From Flavimarina sp. Hel_I_48 (GTDB lineage: Bacteria; Bacteroidota; Bacteroidia; Flavobacteriales; Flavobacteriaceae): 64,000 nucleotides of DNA. The notes beneath the pieces are model-generated. The model saw only the letters and a program-made list of their open reading frames with translations. It was not told where the DNA came from and searched no databases. Numbering within the stretch: position 1 is the stretch's first letter; the number at the start of each line of letters is the position of its first letter. The stretch is from assembly GCF_000733945.1 (NCBI RefSeq), contig NZ_JPOL01000002.1, positions 878,001 through 942,000 of the forward strand. The letters are read 5' to 3'. Shown here in pieces: positions 27,126 through 35,135 of this stretch. A program made the position numbers and the translations under genes.

Positions 27126-27987
27126 TCTTGAATGAAGTGGGTTGTGTAAATAAATTGGGACCGGGGTCCTTAAAATTTATATTGCTCAAAACTGCTTCAC
27201 CGATGGGGTCGCCCTGAAGACCATCTGCTTCTGACCAATTGTAAAACTTCCACGAGGTAGCCACCGGGACGGTCTGTACTTCCTGATAATTGTCATAAAC
27301 TATACAATGCGGATTTTTCTCTGCCTCAGCCTGTTTTTTACCACCATAGGTCACGATGTACGCCGCTGCGTGCACCGTTTCATCTTCGTTTAGGTAAATT
27401 AGATACCAATCGTCTGGGCTGTTACCTGTCCCAGGTGCAAAGGTCAATTTATATGTTTCCCTAAGTTCCCCATCAAAATCCCGTTCTCCTAGACGTTCTA
27501 GATTTGCCCCCTGATCATCTAATTTAAACGGAAGTGCAAAAAAGTATGGCCAGGTAAACAAATCAAAACGTGCATTGTCAGAAACTGCTGTCTCTGGCGA
27601 TAAATAGGCTTTATCATCTGCAAAAATCAAGCTGGTTCCATCCGTTTTATCCATATGGATTTTTGAACTGTTGGTCATCATGGTAATTCTGGCATTAAAA
27701 CCCTCTTTACCGTTAAAATCAAGATCCAAGTCAAACGCGACCGCGGGATGCTCCATGAACTCTTTTTTGTGGTGCGCCCGTTCGATATTCTGAACAAAAG
27801 CTTCTTCCAGACTGGGAGCTCCGGCGCCATTACCATTATTCGCTTCAACCGGTATCATTTTTTGATCTTTTTCTACCCCTGGCGATTGATTTTTATCCTG
27901 TTCTTTACAACCTAAAATCAAAAAGAAAAGTGCGAAATAGGAAAGGTTTATTTTTATCACAATGGTATTTTTAAAGATTTGAGTCAA
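27103..27987 (-). CDS. Lipoprotein of unknown function, DUF6503-like
   Basis: 294 aa. Signal peptide with LILGC lipobox (about Cys27), then a low-complexity linker rich in Asn, Gly and charged residues. The body is beta-rich and contains the TFAPGTGNSPDDWYLIYLNE segment and a FDLFTWPYFFALPFKL block, patterns I associate with DUF6503-type flavobacterial lipoproteins that may have a lipoprotein-localisation (LolA/LolB-like) fold. Transcribed toward the anti-sigma gene with a 23-bp convergent overlap. Function unknown. Confidence 0.72.
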   Translation of the reverse strand: MTQIFKNTIVIKINLSYFALFFLILGCKEQDKNQSPGVEKDQKMIPVEANNGNGAGAPSLEEAFVQNIERAHHKKEFMEHPAVAFDLDLDFNGKEGFNARITMMTNSSKIHMDKTDGTSLIFADDKAYLSPETAVSDNARFDLFTWPYFFALPFKLDDQGANLERLGERDFDGELRETYKLTFAPGTGNSPDDWYLIYLNEDETVHAAAYIVTYGGKKQAEAEKNPHCIVYDNYQEVQTVPVATSWKFYNWSEADGLQGDPIGEAVLSNINFKDPGPNLFTQPTSFKIIEKSGN

Positions 27988-28077
27988 AGTTATATTTTAG
28001 AAATAAGTAATTTGAAGGTTAGTAAAGAAGATCGATCAATAAACTTAAAATATACTTTTCCAACAACTTATATAAAA

Positions 28078-28115
28078 AAAATGGAAGATGGTTGGGCAAA
28101 CCATACTTCCATTTT
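28078..28115 (-). terminator. Intrinsic terminator of the Ohr gene
   Basis: A 10-bp outer stem (AAAATGGAAG / CTTCCATTTT) with an inner TGGT/ACCA extension and small bulge. On the minus strand it ends in TTTTTTTATA, 22 bp after the stop of the gene at 28138. Confidence 0.85.
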
Positions 28116-28137
28116 AGTCGTTTAGTATTACAATATT

Positions 28138-28575
28138 TTATTCCTCTTCATCCGTATCTAAAAGCAAGTTCAAGGTAACATCTATATTGTCTGCAGTGGC
28201 ACGCGAGTATGGGCAAACCTCATGCGCCTCGTTGACCAGTTTTTCGCCAGTTTCCGTATCTACCGTGGGCAGATAAGAATCAAGAACTACGGCCAACTGA
28301 AACATGTCATCTTCATCTTTACCAAGTTTTACGGTCGCTTTTACCGTATAGTCGCCAAGATCTATTTTGTGGCTTCGCGCCACGTGCGCAAGGGCACTAC
28401 CAAAACAAGCCGAATATCCCGCTGCAAAGAACTGCTCTGGGTTCGCTCCTTTTCCGCCAGAACCGCCCATACTTTTAGGTATGCTCAAATCAAAATCAAT
28501 CGTTCCATCTTCGGTCTGAACGCTGGAATCCCTTCCGCCCTGAGCCGTTGCTTTGGCTGTATATATTGCTTTCAT
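28138..28575 (-). CDS. Organic hydroperoxide resistance protein (Ohr/OsmC family)
   Basis: 145 aa. Both redox cysteines are present: GYSACFGSALAHVA (about Cys56) and AHEVCPYSRAT (about Cys121), with the catalytic-loop Arg expected near GGRDSSVQTEDG. The pattern PKSMGGSGGKGANPEQFFAA is typical of the Ohr subgroup, which reduces organic and fatty-acid hydroperoxides using dihydrolipoamide as reductant. It is single-gene, cytosolic, and closed by a terminator. No OhrR-type regulator is beside it, so its control is unknown. Confidence 0.95.
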   Translation of the reverse strand: MKAIYTAKATAQGGRDSSVQTEDGTIDFDLSIPKSMGGSGGKGANPEQFFAAGYSACFGSALAHVARSHKIDLGDYTVKATVKLGKDEDDMFQLAVVLDSYLPTVDTETGEKLVNEAHEVCPYSRATADNIDVTLNLLLDTDEEE

Positions 28576-28667
28576 AGTCTTTCAAGTTTTAATGAATAAA
28601 CAAGATAACAATACTGTTACGTCCCATCAACCGCCCGTTCTTAAACATTTCATAAAAAACAATTGAT

Positions 28668-28675
28668 TAACTTTG
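28668..28675 (+). promoter_or_regulatory. Candidate -7 box upstream of the MeaB gene
   Basis: TAACTTTG fits the Bacteroidetes TAnnTTTG consensus exactly and lies 20 bp before the first possible start codon at 28695. The -33 region lacks a good TTG, so this is tentative. Confidence 0.4.
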
Positions 28676-28694
28676 AATTCTTATGCCCTAAAAA

Positions 28695-29744
28695 TTGCTG
28701 AATTTCGACCTCGTGAAAGAAAGTAAACATATAAGTACCGCTGCAGCGGAAAAGATCATAGCCCGAAGAAGATTGTCGGTGGACTCCAGCGAACTTATCC
28801 GTCAGATTTTAGATGGAAATACCACTGCGCTCAGCCGTGGGATAACACTTATAGAAAGCAGGGCTGCAAATCATAATGCAATCGCCCAGGAGCTTATTGA
28901 AGGTTGCCTCCCGCATGCGAATACTTCTCTGCGTATAGGGATCACCGGTGTACCGGGCGTGGGAAAAAGCACGTTTATTGAAACCTTTGGTAATTTGCTC
29001 ATTCAGAAAGGAAAGAAAGTGGCCGTTCTCGCGGTTGATCCCAGCAGCGGACTTTCAAACGGGAGTATCCTGGGCGATAAGACGCGTATGCAGACCCTTT
29101 CTGTACATCCAAAGGCATTTATCAGGCCGTCCGCTTCCGGGGATTCCCTGGGCGGCGTGGCACGCAAAACCCGCGAGGCGATAATTCTTTGCGAAGCCGC
29201 TGGTTTTGATATTATTATTGTGGAAACGGTGGGCGTGGGACAAAGTGAGGTTGCCGTACATTCCATGACTGATTTCTTTTTACTGCTGAAACTTGCCGGG
29301 GCCGGGGATGAACTACAGGGCATTAAACGGGGCATTATTGAAATGGCCGATGCCATCCTCATCAATAAAGCCGATGGCGAAATGGAAAAAGCAGCGGCAA
29401 TGGCCAAAAATGCATTTGCAAAAGCACTTCATCTCTACCCTCTCAAAGCTAGCGAATGGCAACCTAAAGTATCCACCTGCAGCGCACTACACAGTAAAGG
29501 TGTGGAAGATGCCTGGAAAATCATCGAAAATTACCTAAAAACTACCCAAAACAACGGTTTTTTTGAGAAAAACAGAAGAAATCAAAACAGCTATTGGCTG
29601 CGTCAAAGTATAGAAAATGCTTTAAAAGATGACTTTTATGGCAAAAAAGAGGTAAAAAACAGCTTTTCTGACTATCTGAAAGCCATAAATTCAGGCAAAA
29701 TGACCCCGTTTCAGGCAGCAGCGGAATTGTTGAAGTTGCGCTGA
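28695..29744 (+). CDS. meaB: MeaB/ArgK-family GTPase (methylmalonyl-CoA mutase chaperone)
   Basis: 349 aa. P-loop GVPGVGKS at 85-92, followed by the family box VAVLAVDPSSGLSNGSILGD and KTRMQTLSVH, switch region ETVGVGQSEVAVHS, and the guanine-specificity motif INKADG. The C-terminal dimerisation arm is present (FSDYLKAINSGKMTPFQAAA). The start is uncertain: 28695 is TTG, and a GTG six codons later (28713) is as plausible; there is no ATG. MeaB gates cobalamin transfer to, and protects, methylmalonyl-CoA mutase. The mutase genes, often adjacent to meaB, are not in this window. Confidence 0.93.
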   Translation: MLNFDLVKESKHISTAAAEKIIARRRLSVDSSELIRQILDGNTTALSRGITLIESRAANHNAIAQELIEGCLPHANTSLRIGITGVPGVGKSTFIETFGNLLIQKGKKVAVLAVDPSSGLSNGSILGDKTRMQTLSVHPKAFIRPSASGDSLGGVARKTREAIILCEAAGFDIIIVETVGVGQSEVAVHSMTDFFLLLKLAGAGDELQGIKRGIIEMADAILINKADGEMEKAAAMAKNAFAKALHLYPLKASEWQPKVSTCSALHSKGVEDAWKIIENYLKTTQNNGFFEKNRRNQNSYWLRQSIENALKDDFYGKKEVKNSFSDYLKAINSGKMTPFQAAAELLKLR

Positions 29745-29757
29745 TTTAGATCAAGGA

Positions 29758-29806
29758 ATTGAGAGAAGAGAGAAGAGAGAAAAGAGAAAAGAGAAAAGAG
29801 AAAAGA
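29758..29806. repeat. GA-rich low-complexity tract
   Basis: An almost pure purine run built from GAGAAGA and GAGAAAA units, just after the meaB stop. It is not inside a gene, so phase variation of a protein is not indicated. Confidence 0.85.
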
Positions 29807-29953
29807 TTAATTTTTAAAAATGAAATTCTTTAAAGCTCCTTTCTTTTTTATTGGAAATTGGTCACTAGTGTAGGTAAAAAATTTGTAAGGCTCAAAAGGC
29901 TAGGAATCGTGATAAAATGCTCAACTACCAACCTATGCATAGAAAAACAACTT

Positions 29954-30039
29954 TGCGTTAAGGATTGTAGTGGAAATCCTTTTTGCGAGGCACGAGCAAA
30001 AAGATTGAAACGTAAAGCCTGACCCGCAGGGTAACGCCC
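29954..30039. repeat. Structured intergenic repeat, copy 1
   Basis: About 86 bp, sharing its start (TGCGTTA-GGATTG), middle (TTTTTG-GAGG-AC-AGCAAAAA) and end (ACCCGCAGGG-AACGCCC) with copy 2. It can fold into a cloverleaf-like form: closing helix 29955-29960 with 30032-30037 (GCGTTA/TAACGC), hairpin AGGATT/AATCCT (29961-29966 with 29975-29980), hairpin TTTTGC/GCAAAA (29981-29986 with 29996-30001) and hairpin CCTG/CAGG (30018-30021 with 30027-30030). I believe similar repeats occur in other flavobacterial intergenic regions, but that is memory, not a search. Confidence 0.8.
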
Positions 30040-30138
30040 AAAGAACTTAAAATACCTCAAAACTTACCGTAAAAGTCTGAAAAGAGTAAGATTAAGCTAT
30101 AAACTACTTTCAAATAACCAACTATAACCTACTTATTC

Positions 30139-30246
30139 TGCGTTAGGGATTGAAGTGAATTGGTCTGCCTCTTCCGGGAGGAAGCCTTTTTGTGAGGTAC
30201 AAGCAAAAATACTGTAACGTAAAGCCCCACCCGCAGGGAAACGCCC
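30139..30246. repeat. Structured intergenic repeat, copy 2
   Basis: About 108 bp. The closing helix GCGTT/AACGC (30140-30144 with 30239-30243) is kept. The middle hairpin (30187-30193 with 30203-30209) is kept although its sequence changed: a C-G pair of copy 1 becomes U-G. The first arm carries an insertion of about 22 bp that folds on its own (CTTCC-GGGA-GGAAG, 30171-30184). The CCTG/CAGG arm of copy 1 is not preserved in the same register. The order is the same as copy 1 and both face the same way. Confidence 0.8.
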
Positions 30247-30315
30247 AGAAATCAAAGTAATAGCTAAATAAACAGATAATTGGGATCACTTTTATCTATT
30301 TTCAAATTAAGGCAT

Positions 30316-30350
30316 AAAAAAACCCTCTGGATTGCTCCAAAGGGTTTTTT
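30316..30350 (-). terminator. Intrinsic terminator of rpsA
   Basis: Inverted repeat AAAAAACCCT ... AGGGTTTTTT with an inner TGGA/TCCA extension and a TTGC loop. On the minus strand the stem is followed by a run of seven T. It lies 26 bp beyond the rpsA stop. Confidence 0.92.
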
Positions 30351-30376
30351 CTTATTTAGAAATGTAATTCGGTTAA

Positions 30377-32383
30377 TTATTTACCGCCTTCCATTTTTCT
30401 TTTCAATTCTGCAAGTGCATCATTGGTATCTCCAAAGGTAGGTGCGCTGGCCGCTGCAGAGTCTGCCGCTTTCTTGGCAGCTTGCTTAACGATCTTCGCT
30501 TCCTCTTCCCTAAACAATGCGGTATGCGATGCAACTACACGTTTAAAGTCTTTGTTGAATTCAATGATCTGGAACTGTGCTTCTTCACCTTGTTTTAGTT
30601 TGCTACCATCTTCTTTCTCTAAATGACGGTTAGGCACGAATGCGTTTATGTCATCATTGAAATCTATGGTGGCTCCCTTATCTACGATCTCAGCGATTGT
30701 AGCGGTGTGCTTGGTTCCCACAGCAAATTCATCTTCATATTTATCCCATGGGTTATCTTCGATCTGTTTGTGACCCAGACTTAATTTACGTCCGTCCACA
30801 TCTAGTTCAAGAACAACAACATCAAGTTTTGCACCTATATCAGTAAATTCTGATGGGTGTTTGATCTTCTTGGTCCAGGAAAGATCAGAGATATAGATGA
30901 GACCATCAATACCTTCTTCAAGCTCTACAAAGACACCAAAGTTGGTAAAGTTACGCACAATACCATTGTGGCGTGAACCTACAGGGTATTTGGTCGTAAT
31001 ATCGGTCCAAGGATCCTGGCTCAATTGCTTGATACCAAGGGACATTTTACGATCTTCACGGTCCATGGTAAGGATTTCGGCTTCTACGACATCACCTACG
31101 TTTACGAAGTCCTGAGCGCTGCGCAAGTGCGTAGACCATGACATTTCGCTTACGTGGATCAATCCTTCCACTCCTTCTTCCACTTCAACAAAAGCACCGT
31201 AATCTGCAATTACAACTACTTTTCCTTTCACGCGGTCACCAACTTTAAGTTCGTCACCAAGGGCTTCCCATGGGTGTTTCTTAAGTTGTTTAAGACCAAG
31301 TTGGATACGTGTTTTATCTTCGTCAAAGTCAAGAATAACCACATTGAGTTTTTGATCAAGATCAACAATCTCATTAGGGTGATTGATTCTAGACCAGCTA
31401 AGATCTGTAATGTGAACCAATCCATCTACGCCGCCCAGGTCAACAAACACACCGTAAGAGGTGATGTTTTTAACGGTACCTTCAAGTACCTGACCTTTTT
31501 CAAGCTGGCTGATGATTTCTTTTTTCTGCTCTTCAATATCTGCCTCGATAAGTGCTTTATGCGAAACAACAACGTTTTTGAATTCCTGGTTGATCTTAAC
31601 AACTTTGAATTCCATTGTTTTGTTAACATACGCATCGTAATCGCGGATAGGCTTCACATCGATCTGAGATCCCGGAAGGAACGCTTCGATACCAAACACA
31701 TCTACGATCATACCACCCTTAGTTCGAGCTTTGACAAAACCGGTAACGATCGTACCATCTTCATGCGCTTTATTGATACGTTCCCATGATTTGATCACAC
31801 GGGCTTTACGGTGAGAAAGGATCAATTGACCCGTAGCATCCTCACGTACATCAATAAGTACATCAACAGTATCGCCCACCTTCATATCAGGATTGTAACG
31901 AAACTCGTTAAGGGAGATAACACCTTCTGACTTGGCATTGATATCAATGATCGCATCACGCTCGGTAATATTGATCACGGTACCTTCTACCACTTCATCA
32001 TCAAGGGTATCAACAAAATTTTCCTTTACCAGCTTTTCAAACTCTTCAAGCTTGCCGTCATCAATGACGTCAATACCTTCTTCATAGTTGTGCCAGTTAA
32101 ATTCTGAAAGGAATTTTTCTGGATTGGCCTGCGCCGCACTTCTATGATCTTTGGATTCAGGTACAGAACCAGTTGCAAGTTCTTCCGCACGGGCTACCGT
32201 ACTTTTGATCTCAACTTCTTCTTGCCTTTTAGGCTCGTCAGAAGTATTTGCCTTAGTCGCAAGTTCGTCAAGGGAATCTTCATCAATAGAATCTGCTCTC
32301 TCTACGGTTTCTTTAGCCTGGGCTACTTCCTTTTTCGTTCCCTCGTTCTGAGGATTTGGATTTGTTTTTTCTTCTTCAGCCAT
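30377..32383 (-). CDS. rpsA: 30S ribosomal protein S1
   Basis: 668 aa with six S1 (OB-fold) domains, starting at about residues 130, 215, 300, 385, 470 and 560. Clear repeats include GTVKNITSYGVFVDLGGVDG, GKVVVIADYGAFVEVEEGVE and GIVRNFTNFGVFVELEEGID; the first and last domains are more divergent, as usual. An N-terminal extension of about 115 residues is highly charged and low in complexity (MAEEEKTNPNPQNEGTKKEV onward) and has no counterpart in E. coli S1. S1 binds mRNA on the 30S subunit and helps initiation on structured leaders; in Bacteroidetes, which rarely use Shine-Dalgarno pairing, such proteins may matter more. cmk, its partner gene in many bacteria, lies one gene upstream. Confidence 0.97.
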   Translation of the reverse strand: MAEEEKTNPNPQNEGTKKEVAQAKETVERADSIDEDSLDELATKANTSDEPKRQEEVEIKSTVARAEELATGSVPESKDHRSAAQANPEKFLSEFNWHNYEEGIDVIDDGKLEEFEKLVKENFVDTLDDEVVEGTVINITERDAIIDINAKSEGVISLNEFRYNPDMKVGDTVDVLIDVREDATGQLILSHRKARVIKSWERINKAHEDGTIVTGFVKARTKGGMIVDVFGIEAFLPGSQIDVKPIRDYDAYVNKTMEFKVVKINQEFKNVVVSHKALIEADIEEQKKEIISQLEKGQVLEGTVKNITSYGVFVDLGGVDGLVHITDLSWSRINHPNEIVDLDQKLNVVILDFDEDKTRIQLGLKQLKKHPWEALGDELKVGDRVKGKVVVIADYGAFVEVEEGVEGLIHVSEMSWSTHLRSAQDFVNVGDVVEAEILTMDREDRKMSLGIKQLSQDPWTDITTKYPVGSRHNGIVRNFTNFGVFVELEEGIDGLIYISDLSWTKKIKHPSEFTDIGAKLDVVVLELDVDGRKLSLGHKQIEDNPWDKYEDEFAVGTKHTATIAEIVDKGATIDFNDDINAFVPNRHLEKEDGSKLKQGEEAQFQIIEFNKDFKRVVASHTALFREEEAKIVKQAAKKAADSAAASAPTFGDTNDALAELKRKMEGGK

Positions 32384-32761
32384 TGCTGATCAATAATTTG
32401 TATTCTGCATTACCCTGGAAGCAAAGCAACGGAGTTTTGCAAAAGTGGTTTACTTTTTTGATTTTCAATCCCTTTTGACGCTTCCTAACGTTGCCAAAAG
32501 GAGGGCAAAAGTACAACATTTCTAATAATAAACAACCTAAGATTCAAGGCAAAAATTGAAATTTAACCGAATCCCTAAAATTATGAATATCAATACGTTC
32601 CAAAATACCGAAAAACAACCTTTTTTAATTCGGAAAACAACCAATTATCGCCCTATTGAGCTGTTTTTTATCCTAAATCTTCACTCTAAAATTGTATATA
32701 ATGAAAAAGCCAATACCGGCAAAATACCGGTATTGGCCTTGAATTTTAAAAACTATAATTC
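32384..32761. other. 378-bp rpsA leader and upstream terminator region
   Basis: Holds the promoter and leader of rpsA and, at its far end, the terminator of the aldehyde dehydrogenase gene. In the leader a 7-bp inverted repeat CCTTTTG/CAAAAGG (32471-32477 with 32495-32501) lies about 90 bp before the rpsA start; whether it is regulatory cannot be told. No gene is recognised. Confidence 0.5.
32709..32742 (-). terminator. Intrinsic terminator of the aldehyde dehydrogenase gene
   Basis: An 11-bp perfect stem GCCAATACCGG/CCGGTATTGGC (32709-32719 with 32727-32737) with a 7-nt loop. On the minus strand it is followed by CTTTTTCAT. It sits 20 bp after the stop at 32762, so rpsA is probably transcribed separately from the upstream gene. 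Confidence 0.88.
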
Positions 32762-34156
32762 TTAGCTGTTTAAACGCATGATCGCTTTGCTATTTACGAA
32801 TTCTTTAATTCCGAAGCCGCCGTGTTCCCTTCCATAGCCAGAGTTCTTCACTCCGCCAAAAGGCATATTGGGCTGTGCTACGCCAAAAGAATTTACGAAT
32901 ACCATACCGGTATCAAAATGCGTTTTTGCCAATTCAAAAGCTTTATCTTCATCTTTAGAGAAAATACCACCACCTAAACCGAAACGACTGTCATTTGCGA
33001 TACGCATGGCATCTTCATCATCTTTTGCTTTGATGATAGATGCAACCGGGCCGAATAATTCATCATCATAGGCCGGCTGACCAGGTTTTACATCCACAAG
33101 AACCGTAGCTGGGTAGTACGATCCATTCCCTTCAGGGATTTCTCCTCCACATAGAATTTTTGCTCCGTTTTTTACGCTCTGCTCCACTTGTTCATGAAGA
33201 TCATCTCTCAAGTCTTTACGAGCCATAGGTCCCAATTGTGTATTCTCATCATTGGGATCGCCCAACTTGACCTGTTTCATTTTCGCCACATATTTATCTG
33301 TAAATGCGTCGAAATTCTTTTCGGTCACGATGAAACGTTTTGCTGCTACACAGGTTTCTCCATTGTTGTAGATCCTACCTTTCACACACCATTCTACAGC
33401 AGTTTCTAAGTCAGCATCATCAAGCACCATATAGCCATCATTTGAACCAAGTTCAAGTACAGTCTTTTTAAGCGCTCCCGCTGCTTTTTCTGCTACGGCT
33501 CTTCCACCTTTAGGGCTACCGGTAAAGGTTACACCGCGCACCTGATCGTTCTCAATTATTTTGTCTGATTGATCGTGGGTTATGATAAGTACGGTAAAAA
33601 GATTTTCAGGAAGTCCGGCTTCTTTTAATACGCGCTCAATCAACAATGCACTTCCAGTTACACCTTCCGCATGTTTTAATAATACGCCGTTACCAGCCAT
33701 TAAGTTGGCGATAGTATAGCGCATTACCTGATATAGTGGGAAATTCCATGGCTGAATACCATAAATGACACCAATGGGAGCATGCGTTATTAGTCCGCGG
33801 CCACCGTTAGGCAATTCCCGTTCTTCGTCTTCTAATTCCTTGATTCCGTTTTTAGCGGTATATTCACATATTGCAGCGCAAAGGTCTACTTCATCTTCCC
33901 CCTGGGCTTTCAATTTTCCCATTTCGTCAATCATTAGATCAACGAACTCTTTTTTGTTATTCTTTAAATTTTCACCAACCTTCTTTAAAACTTCTCCACG
34001 TTCTTCCGCAGATTTTAATTTCCATTGGGTAAATGCTTTGTGACAGTTGGCAACAGCATCTGCTGCTTGTTGATCTGTCATAAATGCGTATGTTTTCAGT
34101 TTTTCTCCATTTGCAGGATTCACAGTTGTAATCCCTTTATCATCTATAATTGCCAT
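32762..34156 (-). CDS. NAD(P)-dependent aldehyde dehydrogenase, succinate-semialdehyde type
   Basis: 464 aa. Catalytic Cys269 lies in YNNGETCVAAKRF and the general base Glu235 in TVLELGSNDG; the Rossmann-type stretch FTGSPKGGRAVAEKAAG and the QPWNFPLYQVMRY motif are present, as is the C-terminal PFGGVKNSGYGREHGG. The sequence is closest in style to the shorter SSADH/YneI (Sad) group, which oxidises succinate semialdehyde to succinate, although ALDH substrate is hard to infer. The usual LELGG is LELGS here, a minor change. It stands between cmk and rpsA, two genes that are neighbours in many bacteria, with its own terminator. Confidence 0.9.
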   Translation of the reverse strand: MAIIDDKGITTVNPANGEKLKTYAFMTDQQAADAVANCHKAFTQWKLKSAEERGEVLKKVGENLKNNKKEFVDLMIDEMGKLKAQGEDEVDLCAAICEYTAKNGIKELEDEERELPNGGRGLITHAPIGVIYGIQPWNFPLYQVMRYTIANLMAGNGVLLKHAEGVTGSALLIERVLKEAGLPENLFTVLIITHDQSDKIIENDQVRGVTFTGSPKGGRAVAEKAAGALKKTVLELGSNDGYMVLDDADLETAVEWCVKGRIYNNGETCVAAKRFIVTEKNFDAFTDKYVAKMKQVKLGDPNDENTQLGPMARKDLRDDLHEQVEQSVKNGAKILCGGEIPEGNGSYYPATVLVDVKPGQPAYDDELFGPVASIIKAKDDEDAMRIANDSRFGLGGGIFSKDEDKAFELAKTHFDTGMVFVNSFGVAQPNMPFGGVKNSGYGREHGGFGIKEFVNSKAIMRLNS

Positions 34157-34304
34157 AACTATTCTAATTTTAAATTTACTGATTCAAATACCCGAATCAG
34201 CAGCACAAAATTAGAGGAGGGGAGGCATGAAAAATTGGGAATTAAGCAAAATTTAGGGATACCTTAGCCTTTGCGGAAGTTTTTATTAAAAAATTCAGGA
34301 TCTG

Positions 34305-35000
34305 TTAAATTCTACCGTAGATGCGGTCCTTGGCTAATTGAAGAATAGTATGAAATTGATCGTGAATATTGGTATGCGTATTATCAATGGCAATCGCATC
34401 CTGAGCCTGAACAAGCGGGGAATCTTCTCGTGTGGTATCAATGGTATCGCGTTTTTCAACATTTTCCAACACTTCATCAAAAGTGACGTCTTCGCCTCTT
34501 TCGGTAAGTTCCAGATACCGTCGCTGGGCACGCTCTTTTGCAGATGCAGTCATGAATATCTTGAGTTCTGCTTCTGGAAAGACCACGGTACCTATATCGC
34601 GGCCATCCATGACCACCCCTTTTCCATCGCCCATCTTCTGCTGTTCCTCCACGAGCATTTTTCGTACTTCGGGAATCGCGGCAACCTGGCTTACATAATT
34701 GGACACCTTTAAGTTGCGGATTTCCCTCTCAACATTTTCACTACCCAAAAAAACCTCCACTTCACCACTTTCCTCATTTCGTTCAAAATGCACAGAAAGT
34801 TTGAACAGGTGCCGTACAAGGGATTCCTTATCAAAATAACCTTCTGAAATAAACAAGTTACGCATCGTGTACAACGTCACCGCGCGGTACATGGCACCCG
34901 TATCTACATAAATATAACCAAGTTCTTTAGCAAGAAGCTTGGCAATGGTGCTTTTACCCGTAGAAGAATAACCGTCTATGGCAATGGTGATTTTTTTCAA
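34305..35000 (-). CDS. cmk: Cytidylate (CMP/dCMP) kinase
   Basis: 231 aa. The P-loop is GYSSTGKST (about residues 10-18), followed by YVDTGAMYRAVTLY, the NMP-binding region, and the family signature VVMDGRDIGTVVFPEAELK; the lid segment is RAQRRYLELTERGEDVTFDE. It converts CMP and dCMP to the diphosphates with ATP in the cytosol. Part of a minus-strand run lon - porQ - cmk - ALDH - rpsA, 135 bp downstream of porQ. Confidence 0.96.
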   Translation of the reverse strand: MKKITIAIDGYSSTGKSTIAKLLAKELGYIYVDTGAMYRAVTLYTMRNLFISEGYFDKESLVRHLFKLSVHFERNEESGEVEVFLGSENVEREIRNLKVSNYVSQVAAIPEVRKMLVEEQQKMGDGKGVVMDGRDIGTVVFPEAELKIFMTASAKERAQRRYLELTERGEDVTFDEVLENVEKRDTIDTTREDSPLVQAQDAIAIDNTHTNIHDQFHTILQLAKDRIYGRI

Positions 35001-35135
35001 CCTTCGTTATTTTTTATTGCTATTATTATTTTTATTCCTATTCCTAATTATAGTAGTTCTTAACATTCTTATTGAAATAGTGCAAAGTCCAATTACAGTC
35101 AGCTATTGTTCCCCCTTCTGGGATTAGGGGAAATC

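Larger units (their letters stand above)
29745..30376. other. 632-bp gene-free region with repeats
   Basis: No ORF here is credible. The region holds a GA-rich tract (29758-29806), two copies of a structured intergenic repeat (29954-30039 and 30139-30246) and the rpsA terminator (30316-30350). It separates meaB (plus) from rpsA (minus), i.e. it lies between two converging genes. Confidence 0.8.

Noticed and set aside
29758..29806. GA-rich tract as a possible phase-variation switch
   Set aside because: It lies after a stop codon and before no gene on either strand, so it cannot switch a reading frame.
29848..30060. 70-codon minus-strand ORF
   Set aside because: It overlaps structured repeat copy 1 and has no protein-like features.
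31154..31789. 211-codon plus-strand open frame
   Set aside because: Antisense shadow of rpsA, arising from repeated S1 domain codons.
34205..34230. GGAGGGGAGG followed by ATG as a strong ribosome-binding site
   Set aside because: The reading frame after it ends after nine codons; no gene is served.
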